Shown here: piece after piece, positions 8,426 through 16,955 of the stretch
Layout of the letters: the number at the start of each line of letters is the position of its first letter
Numbering within the stretch: the first letter of the stretch is position 1
Assembly: GCA_016183805.1 (NCBI GenBank)
Contig: JACPDX010000061.1
Coordinates: 1 to 37,943, forward strand
Length of the DNA stretch: 37,943 nucleotides
Direction: 5' to 3'
From: Bacteroidota bacterium
Lineage (GTDB): Bacteria > Bacteroidota > Bacteroidia > Flavobacteriales_E > Vicingaceae
The notes under the pieces: generated by a model
What the model was told of the DNA's origin: nothing
The model's input: the letters and a program-made list of their open reading frames with translations, nothing else
Databases searched by the model: none
Program-made: the position numbers and the translations under genes

Positions 8426-10972
8426 TTAAAAATCAATTTTTCCTTTTGCTCTAATTGCCAATCCTTTTACGCCAAACAAAGAGCCAACATCTTGGTTATC
8501 TAAATAGGTGACACGCTGCATTAAGTCTATTCTGAATATTTTAAAAATATTTGAAATACCAATACTTGCTTCAACATAAGGAATACCATCTTTAAATTGA
8601 TAAGTAATAGATTCATTTTTTTCGTTTACAGGAAACAAGAACACATCTTTTTGAACATCAGGACCATAAAGTAATTTTAACGATGCAATTTCCCTAAGTT
8701 TAAGATGTTTTAATAAAGGAATTCGATTTAAAATAACACCATTAAAGCTGTGCGTAATTTTTAAGCTGGCATACTCGTCGCTCATGAATTCCATAAAATT
8801 CATTAGGTTAAATGAAGTTTCTTGTAAAAAAAATGATTGATTGGCTTGTGGCAAATTTAAAAGAGGAAAAGGTACTTTGCCAAATATTTTTCCTGTTTCT
8901 AACTCAACATCCGAATAACCCAGTAAACCTAAATAAAAACGTTTAAAAACATTTGCAGATAACCTAGAATAGTTTATTTCTCCATTAATAAACCCATTAA
9001 TACCTTGTGTAAATCGTAATTGAAATACAGGATACTTATTTGGGATAGGCATTCTGAAATTTTTACCCTGATAAAATTGTTCATTTGGTGCAAAACGTAA
9101 ATTAACACTAAAATTATCGGTTTTGATGTTGTTAAAATTTTGCTTTAGTAGAGTATCACTACTTACAAATTCTAAAATACCAAGAGGTCGCTGAAGTTTG
9201 TTTTCATAAATTAAATGGTAAGAAAAACCGCTTGAAGATTCTTTAATATAATCTAATTTATAAGAATCAAAGAAAAGCATTCGTTTAGAGTTTCCTCTTC
9301 TAAAAGATAGTAAAAAATTATCGTCGTTTAAAAACTGTAAATCTTGCCCTGGAAAATTAGTTTCATGTTGGTACGAAGCCGTTATTTTATGTTTTGGATT
9401 GGTTAAAAAGTTTTTATTAAACGAATAGGTATAACCTCCAAAATATTTATATTCCTTATCATCAAAACCATAGGCAACATAGGTATCAAAAATCATATTT
9501 TCAATAAATTGAGGTGTAGTTCTAAACCCTCCTCTCAATCTAAAGCCTTCTACTTCATTAAAACTATAAAAAGTGTTTATAGGACCTATTTCAATTTTTC
9601 CGATACTATGCCAACCGGTAATTAATAAAAATGCAACATCCATAAAGCGTTTGTATGCTTTAATGTGTTGAATGCTATCAATCATGGTATAAACACCTTT
9701 CTCATTTTTTGTTAAAGTGTCAGGTCGGGCAGTATTCCAGAATTCTTCATTTTGATGAGAATTATCTTCTACTTTAATTAATTTTTCAATCGGATTATAA
9801 ATACTATCGGGTTGCTCGTTATTAAAATTAAAATTGTTGTAAAAAACGGTTCTATTTCCAAAAAAACCCCGCCCTTTTTTTGTGATATTGTAATCGATAA
9901 TAAGTTTATCTTTACTCAACATCCATATACTATCATGGTATTGTGTAAATTCTTGTTCCAAACTTAAATCTTTAACAAAATTTACATTAATTTGTTTTGG
10001 AACACTCATACTAACTTTAGCAATATTAAAGGAGGAATCATTTAAAATATATAGATTACCTGTAAACGCATAGTCGGCTTTGTTTCTTGGCGTGAAGGCT
10101 AAATTGATACAACTTTTACCATTAACTTCGGTAGTATCAATAATAAAATATTTGTAAATTGTTGGTCCCAAAATGGAAATAGGACTGGTAAATTCGTGAG
10201 CCAATAAATAAATAGAGTTATCATAAATATCAACATCCTGATAAAGTTTATCCATCACGAATGATAAACCATCTTCATCAATATATCCATCAAATCCTGT
10301 TTGTCTAGTACCGGTACGATATTCTTTGTCGGTTTTTGGTTTTTTTCTAAAATATACTTTGCTTGCAGTTTCTCTTAAATAAATGGGTAAGAATGGTTTT
10401 CCGTTAATTTCAGAAGTATCAATATTATCAATAACGACCTGAAAATGTTTTTTTAACCACCCTTGATTTAAGAAATCCTCGGTGATGTTGTTTAAATCAA
10501 TTTCTATTTTTTCGTACTTGTTGTATTCATAAAACTCCATCGATTCTTTTCGGTTTTTATCTTTTCTTTCGATAACTTCTTTTATTAAATCGACAGCCGG
10601 ATTAGATTTGTTTTTATATTTTGTTTTTTCACCAACAATAGTAACCTCTTGCATGGTAATACTGGTTTCTTGCAGCGAAAAATTCAGCGTTTGGGTTTTT
10701 CCTTTTTGAACCTTCAAAGTATCGACTTTATATCCAACAAATGAAGCTAACAATTTTGATGTTGCCCATTGGGTTTCAATATAATAATTACCATCAAAGT
10801 CGGTGGTAGCACCAATATTTGCTCCTATAAAAGTAACATTAACAAAAGGCATGGGTTGTTTTGATTTTGCATCAATAACTTTACCTTTAATTTTTGTTAA
10901 TTCCTGAGCGTTAGTTGTTAATGAAAAAACAACCCATAAAAAAAATAGTACAAATTTTAAAAAGTTGTTCAT
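8426..10972 (-). CDS. DUF5686 outer-membrane protein with carboxypeptidase-regulatory-like N-terminal domain
   Basis: An 848-residue secreted protein. A signal peptide (MNNFLKFVLFFLWVVFSLTTNAQ) is followed by a CarboxypepD_reg-like beta-sandwich at about residues 28-110 (GKVIDAKSKQPMPFVNVTF, TDFDGNYYIET, ASFVGYKVDTL). The DUF5686 region covers most of the rest, with FYEYNKYEKIEIDLNN near its beginning, and the C-terminal part is rich in alternating beta-strand patterns suggesting a barrel. The architecture is common in Bacteroidota outer membranes but the function is unknown. Unlike SusC proteins there is no clear TonB-dependent plug. A promoter-like TATCTTTG lies at 11011-11018 on the coding strand, about 38 bases upstream of the ATG. 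Confidence 0.9.
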   Translation of the reverse strand: MNNFLKFVLFFLWVVFSLTTNAQELTKIKGKVIDAKSKQPMPFVNVTFIGANIGATTDFDGNYYIETQWATSKLLASFVGYKVDTLKVQKGKTQTLNFSLQETSITMQEVTIVGEKTKYKNKSNPAVDLIKEVIERKDKNRKESMEFYEYNKYEKIEIDLNNITEDFLNQGWLKKHFQVVIDNIDTSEINGKPFLPIYLRETASKVYFRKKPKTDKEYRTGTRQTGFDGYIDEDGLSFVMDKLYQDVDIYDNSIYLLAHEFTSPISILGPTIYKYFIIDTTEVNGKSCINLAFTPRNKADYAFTGNLYILNDSSFNIAKVSMSVPKQINVNFVKDLSLEQEFTQYHDSIWMLSKDKLIIDYNITKKGRGFFGNRTVFYNNFNFNNEQPDSIYNPIEKLIKVEDNSHQNEEFWNTARPDTLTKNEKGVYTMIDSIQHIKAYKRFMDVAFLLITGWHSIGKIEIGPINTFYSFNEVEGFRLRGGFRTTPQFIENMIFDTYVAYGFDDKEYKYFGGYTYSFNKNFLTNPKHKITASYQHETNFPGQDLQFLNDDNFLLSFRRGNSKRMLFFDSYKLDYIKESSSGFSYHLIYENKLQRPLGILEFVSSDTLLKQNFNNIKTDNFSVNLRFAPNEQFYQGKNFRMPIPNKYPVFQLRFTQGINGFINGEINYSRLSANVFKRFYLGLLGYSDVELETGKIFGKVPFPLLNLPQANQSFFLQETSFNLMNFMEFMSDEYASLKITHSFNGVILNRIPLLKHLKLREIASLKLLYGPDVQKDVFLFPVNEKNESITYQFKDGIPYVEASIGISNIFKIFRIDLMQRVTYLDNQDVGSLFGVKGLAIRAKGKIDF

Positions 10973-11169
10973 TAATTGTTTTCGGTGTACATTAGTTTTA
11001 TGAAAGGAGCCAAAGATAATTAAATCTACTTAAATATACCGCTACCATAAGAGTTTTCGGAAAATAGTAGACATTCTAGTTGTGGCATAACTCATACTAA
11101 CCATTACCGAGTACTTGGTGCTACTATAGTTTGAGTATAAAATACTCTAAATTAACGTGTGAAAATGTA
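10973..11169. other. Intergenic region between gldD and the DUF5686 gene
   Basis: About 200 bases with no open reading frame. It holds the DUF5686 promoter-like box near its left end and two palindromes: GAGTAT-AAA-ATACTC at 11133-11147, and the near-palindrome ACCGAGTACTTGGT at 11106-11119. The first lies 22 bases after the gldD stop on the coding strand and could act as a weak 3' end signal, but no U-tract follows. Confidence 0.4.
11011..11018 (-). promoter_or_regulatory. -7 box (TATCTTTG) of the DUF5686 gene
   Basis: The coding strand reads TATCTTTG, a full match to the Bacteroidota -7 consensus TAnnTTTG, placed 38 bases ahead of the ATG. No TTG was found at the usual distance upstream, so the call rests on the -7 box and its position. 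Confidence 0.5.
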
Positions 11170-11742
11170 TTATTTTTTCCACTCAAAAGTAGAAAATAAA
11201 TGTTCAATATCTTTTTTTACAAAGTCTAAAACAGGCTGAATAGAATCTTGGTTTGGAACAGTGTTAAAGTACAACGACGCTCTTAAAAAATGGTGAACAC
11301 TATCGGTTAAGTGAAACTGATACTCGGATGCGGCATCACCTTTAATATCGTAAATTAATCCGTAAACATTTTTTTCAGGGTTATTGATTACAATTTGTTC
11401 AATATCGGTTGCTTTTACCGAATGTTTAAAAGCTAATGTTCTAGAATCTTCTAAATAATTTTGAATATCATTGTTTAAAGGTTTATAACTAAAATATAAG
11501 CTGGCTTGTAGCGTATAGAAATCAAGATTAAAAAAACATAAATTGGGGTTGTTTGGGTCTAGTTTAATTTCAGTATAAATAGGTTTTTCGAAAATAAAAG
11601 GGCAATCAATTTCAACTTTTTCATATTTTTTTTCAGGTAAATCAATTCTGAAATAACCTTTTGGTTTAGGAGTGTACGATTCTCCTCCACAAGAGAATAA
11701 AATGATTAAAAATAGTAGAATTGATATTTTTTTAGGATTCAT
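11170..11742 (-). CDS. gldD: Gliding-motility lipoprotein GldD
   Basis: A 190-residue lipoprotein. A short signal peptide ends in the lipobox LFSC (Cys18), so the mature protein is lipid-anchored in the periplasm or outer membrane. The conserved GldD opening PKPKGYFRIDLPEKKYE follows directly, and the rest (DCPFIFEKP, NLCFFNLDFYTLQASLYFSYKPL, DIKGDAASEYQFHLTDS) fits the family. GldD is one of the lipoproteins required for Flavobacterium gliding and the linked type IX secretion system. It follows gldE, ssb and mutY on the same strand, the usual order in this phylum. The 39-base gap from gldE contains a perfect 20-bp palindrome. Confidence 0.95.
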   Translation of the reverse strand: MNPKKISILLFLIILFSCGGESYTPKPKGYFRIDLPEKKYEKVEIDCPFIFEKPIYTEIKLDPNNPNLCFFNLDFYTLQASLYFSYKPLNNDIQNYLEDSRTLAFKHSVKATDIEQIVINNPEKNVYGLIYDIKGDAASEYQFHLTDSVHHFLRASLYFNTVPNQDSIQPVLDFVKKDIEHLFSTFEWKK

Positions 11743-11773
11743 AAGTGTAGGTATTAGTTACTAGTGACAAGTA

Positions 11774-11793
11774 ATTAGTAACTAGTTACTAAT
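11774..11793. repeat. Perfect 20-bp palindrome overlapping the gldE stop
   Basis: The half-site ATTAGTAACT is followed at once by its exact reverse complement AGTTACTAAT. The same words recur imperfectly just to the left (ATTAGTTACTAGTGAC, 11753-11768). It overlaps the gldE stop codon at 11782-11784 and could form a cruciform or RNA hairpin between gldE and gldD. Confidence 0.75.
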
Positions 11794-13107
11794 AATCAGT
11801 TTAACTCTTTTTATTTTTCGTTTATCTGAAGCTTCAATAATAAAACTAAAATTATGGAAGTTCACTTTTTCGTTTTTCTGAGGAATTCTACCCGATATTT
11901 CGATGATTAAACCGGCTAATGTTTCAGCTTCTTTTTTCATCTCTGTAAAGATAGAATTATCTTCGAGAGTAATTATTTTGGCTAAATCGTTTATGGTTGT
12001 ATTACCGTCAAAAACATACGTAGAATCATCTAGTTTAGAGTAAATAATATCTTCAGTATCAAATTCATCACTAATTTCACCAACTATTTCTTCAATAATA
12101 TCCTCAAGAGTTATTATTCCTGATGTTCCACCGTATTCATCAACAATGATGGCCAAATGAATTTTTTTACTTTGAAATTCTTTTAATAAATCATCGAGTT
12201 TTTTATTTTCTGGAATAAAAAATGGAGTTCTTAATAGTGGTATCCAATCAAAATCATCTTCTTTATTAATGTGAGGTATAATATCTTTAATGTATAAAAT
12301 GCCAATTATTTTATCAAACGAATCTTCGTAAACGGGTATTCTGGAGTTACCACTATCAAGTATGACTTTTATAACGTTTTTAAAAGGAGTTTTTTTCTCA
12401 ATAGAAACAACATTTACACGAGCAGTCATAACTTCTTTAACACTGGTTTCTCCAAACTTTACAATGCCTTTCAGGAGTTGGTGTTCTTGTTGGTTCGAAT
12501 TAATATCATTAGTTAAATCAATGGCATGTGATAATTCTTCAACAGAAATATCGTGGGTCTTACGTTTTATTTTTTTATCAATAAAATTGGTTGATGAAAT
12601 AAGTAAAAAACTTATAGGACTAAAAATTTTGATTAATATTTTTAATGGCAAGGCCATTACTAGCGAAATCTTTAAAGCATTTTTTGTGGCGTAAACTTTT
12701 GGAATTATTTCACCAAAAAGTAATATTATAAAAGTAATTCCAATAACTTGAATAACAAAATCTAACCAATCAGGAAGAACTGACATATTAAACTGTAAAT
12801 GAATGGTAAGTGTGCTTAATATAATAATAGCAATATTTACAATGTTATTGGCAATTAAAATGGTTGCTAATAAATATTTGGGTTGGTTTAATATCAGGGT
12901 AATATTTGCAGAACCTTTATCTTCAGCTTCTTTAATTTTATCTATATCGTTAGGGTTTAATGAAAATAATGCCACTTCTGAACCAGATACTAAGGCTGAA
13001 CAAACTAACAAAACAATTATAATAATTAAATTAACCAATATTTCAATCGAAAATGGGTTAACAAAACTGTTTAATAAAAAAGTAGAATAAGGAAAGGGGT
13101 CGTCCAA
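11782..13107 (-). CDS. gldE: Gliding-motility protein GldE (CNNM/CorC-like, CBS domains)
   Basis: A 441-residue inner-membrane protein. It has an N-terminal CNNM (DUF21) region with about four membrane segments between residues 20 and 165 (ILVNLIIIIVLLVCSALVSGSE, FVIQVIGITFIILLFGEIIPK). A pair of CBS domains follows (VMTARVNVVSIE, VDEYGGTSGIITLEDIIEEIVGEI), then a CorC/HlyC C-terminal domain (GNTTINDLAKII, ETLAGLIIEISGRIPQ). GldE supports gliding and partly overlaps GldD in function in Flavobacterium. The start is the TTG at 13107, which gives MDDPFPYS; no ATG occurs before the first membrane segment. The gap to ssb is 20 bases, so they are probably cotranscribed. Confidence 0.95.
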   Translation of the reverse strand: MDDPFPYSTFLLNSFVNPFSIEILVNLIIIIVLLVCSALVSGSEVALFSLNPNDIDKIKEAEDKGSANITLILNQPKYLLATILIANNIVNIAIIILSTLTIHLQFNMSVLPDWLDFVIQVIGITFIILLFGEIIPKVYATKNALKISLVMALPLKILIKIFSPISFLLISSTNFIDKKIKRKTHDISVEELSHAIDLTNDINSNQQEHQLLKGIVKFGETSVKEVMTARVNVVSIEKKTPFKNVIKVILDSGNSRIPVYEDSFDKIIGILYIKDIIPHINKEDDFDWIPLLRTPFFIPENKKLDDLLKEFQSKKIHLAIIVDEYGGTSGIITLEDIIEEIVGEISDEFDTEDIIYSKLDDSTYVFDGNTTINDLAKIITLEDNSIFTEMKKEAETLAGLIIEISGRIPQKNEKVNFHNFSFIIEASDKRKIKRVKLIISN

Positions 13108-13127
13108 TGTTAAATTAATTTGTTAAA

Positions 13128-13556
13128 CTAAAAAGGTAAATCATCTTCAAAATTATTGTTTTGCTCAATATCCGGAGATGAGGTTGATGAAGATTGGTTT
13201 TGAACATTTCCTGCATTATCATCTCTTTTTCCAATCATTTGCATGGTATCAGCAACTATTTCAGTGGTATATCTATTGTTACCATCTTTATCTTGCCATT
13301 GACGAGAACGAAGTTTGCCTTCGATATAAATTTGACTGCCTTTTTTTAGGTATTTTTCAGCAATTTCAGCTAAACCTCTCCAAACCACAATGTTGTGCCA
13401 TTCGGTTAAAGTTTTACGTTCACCTGTGGTTTTGTCTTTATAATTTTCTGAGGTAGCTAATGTAAATTTTGCTACAGCCGTTCCTCCTTCTAAATACCTT
13501 ACTTCCGGGTCTTTCCCTAAGTTTCCAATTAATATTACTTTATTAACTCCTGCCAT
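13128..13556 (-). CDS. ssb: Single-stranded DNA-binding protein
   Basis: A 142-residue SSB. The OB fold covers about residues 1-105 ([70 protein letters not shown]). A Ser/Asn/Gln-rich linker leads to the acidic protein-interaction tip DDLPF. It binds single-stranded DNA as a tetramer in replication and repair. It lies between mutY and gldE on one strand. The 75 bases between mutY and ssb form one of the word-repetitive tracts, reading AACTGTAAACTGTGAAAC just before the ATG. Confidence 0.97.
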   Translation of the reverse strand: MAGVNKVILIGNLGKDPEVRYLEGGTAVAKFTLATSENYKDKTTGERKTLTEWHNIVVWRGLAEIAEKYLKKGSQIYIEGKLRSRQWQDKDGNNRYTTEIVADTMQMIGKRDDNAGNVQNQSSSTSSPDIEQNNNFEDDLPF

Positions 13557-13631
13557 GTTTCACAGTTTACAGTTTATAGTTCCCAGTCTCCAAATTCTAA
13601 TTTCTAATTCGAAATCATTCAAAAATCAAAA
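13557..13631 (-). repeat. Word-repetitive intergenic tract (mutY-ssb)
   Basis: On the coding strand it contains GAATTAGAAATTAGAA and ends ACTATAAACTGTAAACTG before the ssb ATG. The repeated AAACTGT word is shared with the rmlB upstream tract. Confidence 0.45.
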
Positions 13632-14684
13632 CTACAAATTTTGCAGCAATGATTTTATATAATTTTCTACCAATTTAGGAACAGGGTAGCTTTCAAGGGT
13701 ATTTATTGAAGTAATAAAGTGTGTTGTTTCAATTTTTTTAAGTGGTGAAGTTTTTATTTTCCAAAAAACCGCATGAATTTTTTGATGGCTTAATTGATGT
13801 ATAAATTCATCGGATTTGGTTACTATATTTTCTTTTTTTAGTAGCCATAAATAATTTTTTGTAATCAATTGGTTAAAGTCATCAACAGATTGAGCTGTTT
13901 CTATTAAAGGAAAATCGAATAAACCCGTCCAAATATCTTTTTCTGTTCGTTTATTTAAAATAATTTCAATTTCATTAGTAATCACTAAATAATTAAAGAA
14001 ACGGTTTCGTTGTTTGGCCTGCTTTTCTTTTTTAGGTAAGTTGTTAATCTCATTGTTTTTTAAAGCATAACACTTGTATTGAAAACAACATTCTTCACAC
14101 AACGGTTGTTTTGGCTTACAATGTATGGCTCCAAATTCCATAATAGCTTGGTTATATATTGCTGGATTTTTTTTATCAATCAATTCTTCGGCTAAAGCTT
14201 TGAATATATTACGTCCTTTCGAGCTGTCAATAAAATCTTCAATCCCAAATATTCTCGATAAAACCCTATATACATTACCATCAACAACAGGGTAGGGTTT
14301 ATTATGTGAAAAAGATAGAATGGCAGCAGCAGTATAATCGCCAATGCCCTTTAAGTTTCTTATTTCATTTAATTCATCAGGAAATACAGCATTATATTTA
14401 TTTTTTATTTCAATTGCCGTACTGTGTAAATTTCTTGCTCTTGAATAATAACCCAGCCCTTGCCATAATTTTAATACTTCTTCTTCGTGGGCACTGGCTA
14501 AATCATTGACTGTAGGATAATGTTCTATAAATTTTAAGTAATAACTTAACCCTTGTTCAACCCTTGTTTGCTGTAAAATAATCTCTGAAAGCCAAATTTT
14601 GTAAGGGTCTTTTGTTGTTCGCCAAGGTAAATCTCGTTTATTTTGTTTGTACCATCTTATTAAATACACTGAAAAATCTATCAT
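13632..14684 (-). CDS. mutY: A/G-specific adenine glycosylase
   Basis: A 350-residue base-excision repair enzyme that removes adenine paired with 8-oxoguanine. The helix-hairpin-helix glycosylase domain carries catalytic Glu34 (WLSEIILQQTRVEQG) and Asp135 (VVDGNVYRVLSR), with the HhH loop LKGIGDYTAAAI. The 4Fe-4S cluster cysteines are present with canonical spacing: Cys189, Cys196, Cys199 and Cys205. A C-terminal NUDIX-like domain of about 130 residues recognises 8-oxoG (RNRFFNYLVITNEIEIILNKR). The bases before the ATG read CAAGTTTGTACAA, a seven-of-eight match to the -7 consensus ending five bases from the ATG, so the transcript may have almost no leader. It heads the ssb-gldE-gldD run. Confidence 0.97.
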   Translation of the reverse strand: MIDFSVYLIRWYKQNKRDLPWRTTKDPYKIWLSEIILQQTRVEQGLSYYLKFIEHYPTVNDLASAHEEEVLKLWQGLGYYSRARNLHSTAIEIKNKYNAVFPDELNEIRNLKGIGDYTAAAILSFSHNKPYPVVDGNVYRVLSRIFGIEDFIDSSKGRNIFKALAEELIDKKNPAIYNQAIMEFGAIHCKPKQPLCEECCFQYKCYALKNNEINNLPKKEKQAKQRNRFFNYLVITNEIEIILNKRTEKDIWTGLFDFPLIETAQSVDDFNQLITKNYLWLLKKENIVTKSDEFIHQLSHQKIHAVFWKIKTSPLKKIETTHFITSINTLESYPVPKLVENYIKSLLQNL

Positions 14685-14761
14685 TTGTACAAACTTGTCG
14701 AAAATATGTTGTTTTTAGGCTAAAATTAGTTATTGTTTTTTTTAGTGTTAATTAAAACTTG

Positions 14762-14769
14762 TATATTTG
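14762..14769 (+). promoter_or_regulatory. -7 box (TATATTTG) of the HU gene
   Basis: A full match to TAnnTTTG followed by CAACC, 54 bases ahead of the HU ATG. The nearest TTG upstream is at 14733-14735, 26 bases away, which is longer than usual, so only the -7 box is claimed. The leader of about 45 bases is AT-rich and lacks a Shine-Dalgarno sequence. Confidence 0.55.
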
Positions 14770-14823
14770 CAACCCTCAAAAAGATAATTAATTGGAATTT
14801 AAATAGTTAAAAGTATTTTAAAA

Positions 14824-15108
14824 ATGACAAAAGCAGACATAGTAACAAAGATTTCGGATAAAACAGGAATAGAAAAATTAGCTGTTCAAAGAACTGTTGA
14901 AGAATTCATGAAAGAAGTAAGAAAATCTCTAGAAAGTGGTAAAAACGTTTATCTTAGAGGGTTTGGAAGTTTTGTGGTTAAGAAGAGAGCACAAAAAACA
15001 GGTAGAAATATTTCTAAAAACACAACTATTATTATTCCGGCACATAACATTCCTTCTTTTAAACCGGCTAAATCTTTCGCTGAAAAAGTGAAAAAGAACG
15101 TAAAGTGA
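14824..15108 (+). CDS. hup: HU/IHF-family DNA-binding protein
   Basis: A 94-residue nucleoid protein with the classic fold. An N-terminal helical dimerisation part (MTKADIVTKISDKTGI, VQRTVEEFMKEVRKSL) is followed by the beta-arm start VYLRGFGSFVVKKRAQKTGRN. Then comes the DNA-contacting arm with a proline in IIIPAHNIPSFKPAKSF. It bends and packages DNA non-specifically or with mild specificity. The divergent neighbour is mutY and the next + gene is a tiny basic protein 47 bases downstream, then RNase G. That linkage suggests coordinated expression of nucleoid and RNA-processing genes, which is an inference. Confidence 0.95.
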   Translation: MTKADIVTKISDKTGIEKLAVQRTVEEFMKEVRKSLESGKNVYLRGFGSFVVKKRAQKTGRNISKNTTIIIPAHNIPSFKPAKSFAEKVKKNVK

Positions 15109-15155
15109 TTAATCCAGAAGTTAACGACATTTATATAACCTTAAATTAAGAAATT

Positions 15156-15248
15156 ATGCCAAGCGGTAAAAAAAGAAAAAGACATAAAATGGCTACGCAC
15201 AAGCGTAAAAAAAGACTAAGAAAAAATAGACACAAAAAGAAAAAATAA
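15156..15248 (+). CDS. AURKAIP1/COX24-domain (mS38-like) 30-residue basic protein
   Basis: A very short gene reading ATG to TAA. The product begins MPSGKKRKRHKMATHKRKKR and continues LRKNRHKKKK, 30 residues of which about two thirds are Lys, Arg or His. This matches a conserved Bacteroidota family annotated as AURKAIP1/COX24-domain, related to the mitochondrial small-subunit ribosomal protein mS38. A role on the ribosome or in RNA binding is inferred from that relationship and the composition. It sits 47 bases after HU and is followed by two strong hairpins. Automated callers often drop it because of its size. The identification rests on recall of the family, so an alignment would settle it. 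Confidence 0.85.
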   Translation: MPSGKKRKRHKMATHKRKKRLRKNRHKKKK

Positions 15249-15257
15249 TTTCTTTTG

Positions 15258-15296
15258 ATACATTTCCCCGATAGCTTCGGGGTTACCAAAATGTAT
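15258..15296 (+). terminator. Hairpin after the mS38-like gene (CCCCGA/TCGGGG with longer outer stem)
   Basis: An inner stem CCCCGA (15266-15271) pairs with TCGGGG (15277-15282) around a TAGCT loop. An outer stem ATACATTT (15258-15265) pairs with AAATGTAT (15289-15296). It starts 10 bases after the stop codon, as expected of a 3' end signal, although there is no long T-tract. The inner stem belongs to a palindrome family also seen near and inside rnpB. Confidence 0.65.
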
Positions 15297-15333
15297 ACGC
15301 ATAATATTCTAAAATTATTTCGGATAGCTTTTT

Positions 15334-15359
15334 AAGCCCACGGTTTAAACCGTGGGCTT
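15334..15359 (+). terminator. Perfect 26-bp palindrome, likely terminator or dispersed palindromic repeat
   Basis: AAGCCCACGGTTT (15334-15346) is followed immediately by its exact reverse complement (15347-15359). The GC-rich core GCCCACGG/CCGTGGGC stands out in AT-rich DNA. The run TTT sits on both sides, so it could terminate transcription in either direction. It lies 36 bases upstream of rng. It may also be a copy of an interspersed repeat; copy number cannot be judged from one window. Confidence 0.7.
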
Positions 15360-15395
15360 TGAGGTATTCGTGTTTATATACATAAATACATTCAA

Positions 15396-16955
15396 ATGAG
15401 TGTTGAACTAATCATAGATTCTGCACCTAATGAAGTTGTTATTGCAATTTTGGGTGACGGCAAACTGCTTGAACTACACAAAGAAAAAAACAATAATAAT
15501 TTTTCGGTAGGCGATATATATTTAGCTAAGGTAAAAAAAATTATGCCTGGCTTAAACGCTACATTTGTTAATGTAGGTTACGAAAAAGACGCTTTTTTGC
15601 ATTACCTGGATTTAGGTCCAAATTTCCATTCGTTTGTAAAATATACCAAAGGTGTTGTTGGCGGTGGCTTAAATAGCTCTACATTAGATTTTAAATTTGA
15701 ACCTGAAATTGAAAAAACAGGTAAAATTGAGCGAGTTTTAAAAACCAATGAACAAATTTTGGTTCAAATAGCCAAAGAACCTATTTCTACTAAAGGGCCA
15801 CGATTAAGTTCTGAAATCTCCATTGCCGGAAGGTATTTGGTATTGGTTCCTTTTTCTGATAAAGTTTCTGTTTCTCAAAAAATAAAAGATAGTGAAGAAC
15901 GCGATCGTTTAATAAAATTGATAAAAAGTATTAAACCAAAAGGCTTTGGTGTAATTATTAGAACGGTTGCTAAAAATAAAAAAGTAGCGGATTTGCATGC
16001 TGACATGTTGGATTTAAACAGTCGTTGGGAAATTTGTTACAATGCCATGAAAGATGCTCATGCTCCCAAAAAAGTGTTGGGTGAGTTAGACCGAACATCT
16101 GCTCTATTAAGAGACTTATTAAACAACGATTTTAATAGTATTACGGTAAACGACGAAACACTTTATAATGAACTTAAAACGTATTTACACACCATTGCTC
16201 CCGATAAAGAAAAGATAATAAAACATTATACGGGTAAAATGCCCATTTTTGACAATTTTGGTATTGAAAAACAAATTAAGTCGTTGTTTGGAAGAAATGT
16301 TACGCTAAAATCGGGTATTTATTTAATTATTGAACATACCGAAGCTTTACATGTTATTGATGTAAATAGCGGACAACGAGGAAAACGACAAGATAGCACA
16401 CAGGAACAAAATGCATTAGAAGTAAATTTAGAGGCTGCCGAAGAAATTGCTCGTCAATTACGATTACGTGATATGGGAGGAATAGTGGTGGTTGATTTTA
16501 TTGATATGAAAGAAGCTGAGAACAGACATCTTTTGTACGATAAAATGAAAGAATTTATGACAGACGACCGGGCTAAACACAATATTTTGCCTCCAAGCAA
16601 ATTTGGATTAGTTCAAATTACTCGTCAGCGAGTTCGTCCGGAGATGGAAATAAAAACTGCCGAAAAATGCCCGAGTTGCGGTGGTAGTGGTGAGGTTCAA
16701 TCTACGCTTTTATTGATCGAGGAAATTGAAAACAACATTAGATACATTGCTCAACAATTAAAAGTTAAAAAACTAACTATTCATTTACATCCTTTTATTG
16801 AAGCATACTTAAACAAACGTAAAGGATTGTTTTCGTCGGTTAGAAAAGAGTGGCAAAGCAAATATAAATGTAGTATAGACATTATGCCATCGGCATCATA
16901 CAGCTTTTTAGCTTACAAATTTTTTGATGCTAAAGGTGATGAGATTCATCTTTAA
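15396..16955 (+). CDS. rng: Ribonuclease G/E family endoribonuclease
   Basis: A 519-residue Rne/Rng-family endonuclease acting in rRNA maturation and mRNA decay. An S1-type domain spans about residues 37-130 (VGDIYLAKVKKIMPGLNATFVNVG), with an insertion (HSFVKYTKGVVGGGLNSS) often seen in Bacteroidota. The RNase H-like catalytic core has the metal-binding aspartates Asp322 (VIDVNSGQ) and Asp367 (VVDFIDMKEAENR). The zinc-link cysteines are Cys425 and Cys428 (CPSCGGSGE). There is no long RNase E-like C-terminal scaffold, so RNase G is the better name. Its stop overlaps that of the opposing ribH gene. Confidence 0.95.
   Translation: MSVELIIDSAPNEVVIAILGDGKLLELHKEKNNNNFSVGDIYLAKVKKIMPGLNATFVNVGYEKDAFLHYLDLGPNFHSFVKYTKGVVGGGLNSSTLDFKFEPEIEKTGKIERVLKTNEQILVQIAKEPISTKGPRLSSEISIAGRYLVLVPFSDKVSVSQKIKDSEERDRLIKLIKSIKPKGFGVIIRTVAKNKKVADLHADMLDLNSRWEICYNAMKDAHAPKKVLGELDRTSALLRDLLNNDFNSITVNDETLYNELKTYLHTIAPDKEKIIKHYTGKMPIFDNFGIEKQIKSLFGRNVTLKSGIYLIIEHTEALHVIDVNSGQRGKRQDSTQEQNALEVNLEAAEEIARQLRLRDMGGIVVVDFIDMKEAENRHLLYDKMKEFMTDDRAKHNILPPSKFGLVQITRQRVRPEMEIKTAEKCPSCGGSGEVQSTLLLIEEIENNIRYIAQQLKVKKLTIHLHPFIEAYLNKRKGLFSSVRKEWQSKYKCSIDIMPSASYSFLAYKFFDAKGDEIHL

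Noticed and set aside
11106-11147. Intrinsic terminator after gldD
   Set aside because: The GAGTAT/ATACTC stem is short, AT-rich and has no T-tract on the coding strand, so it is mentioned only as a palindrome.
12362-12694. A 110-codon + frame opposite gldE
   Set aside because: Antisense to conserved gldE sequence and lacking any motif or start signal.
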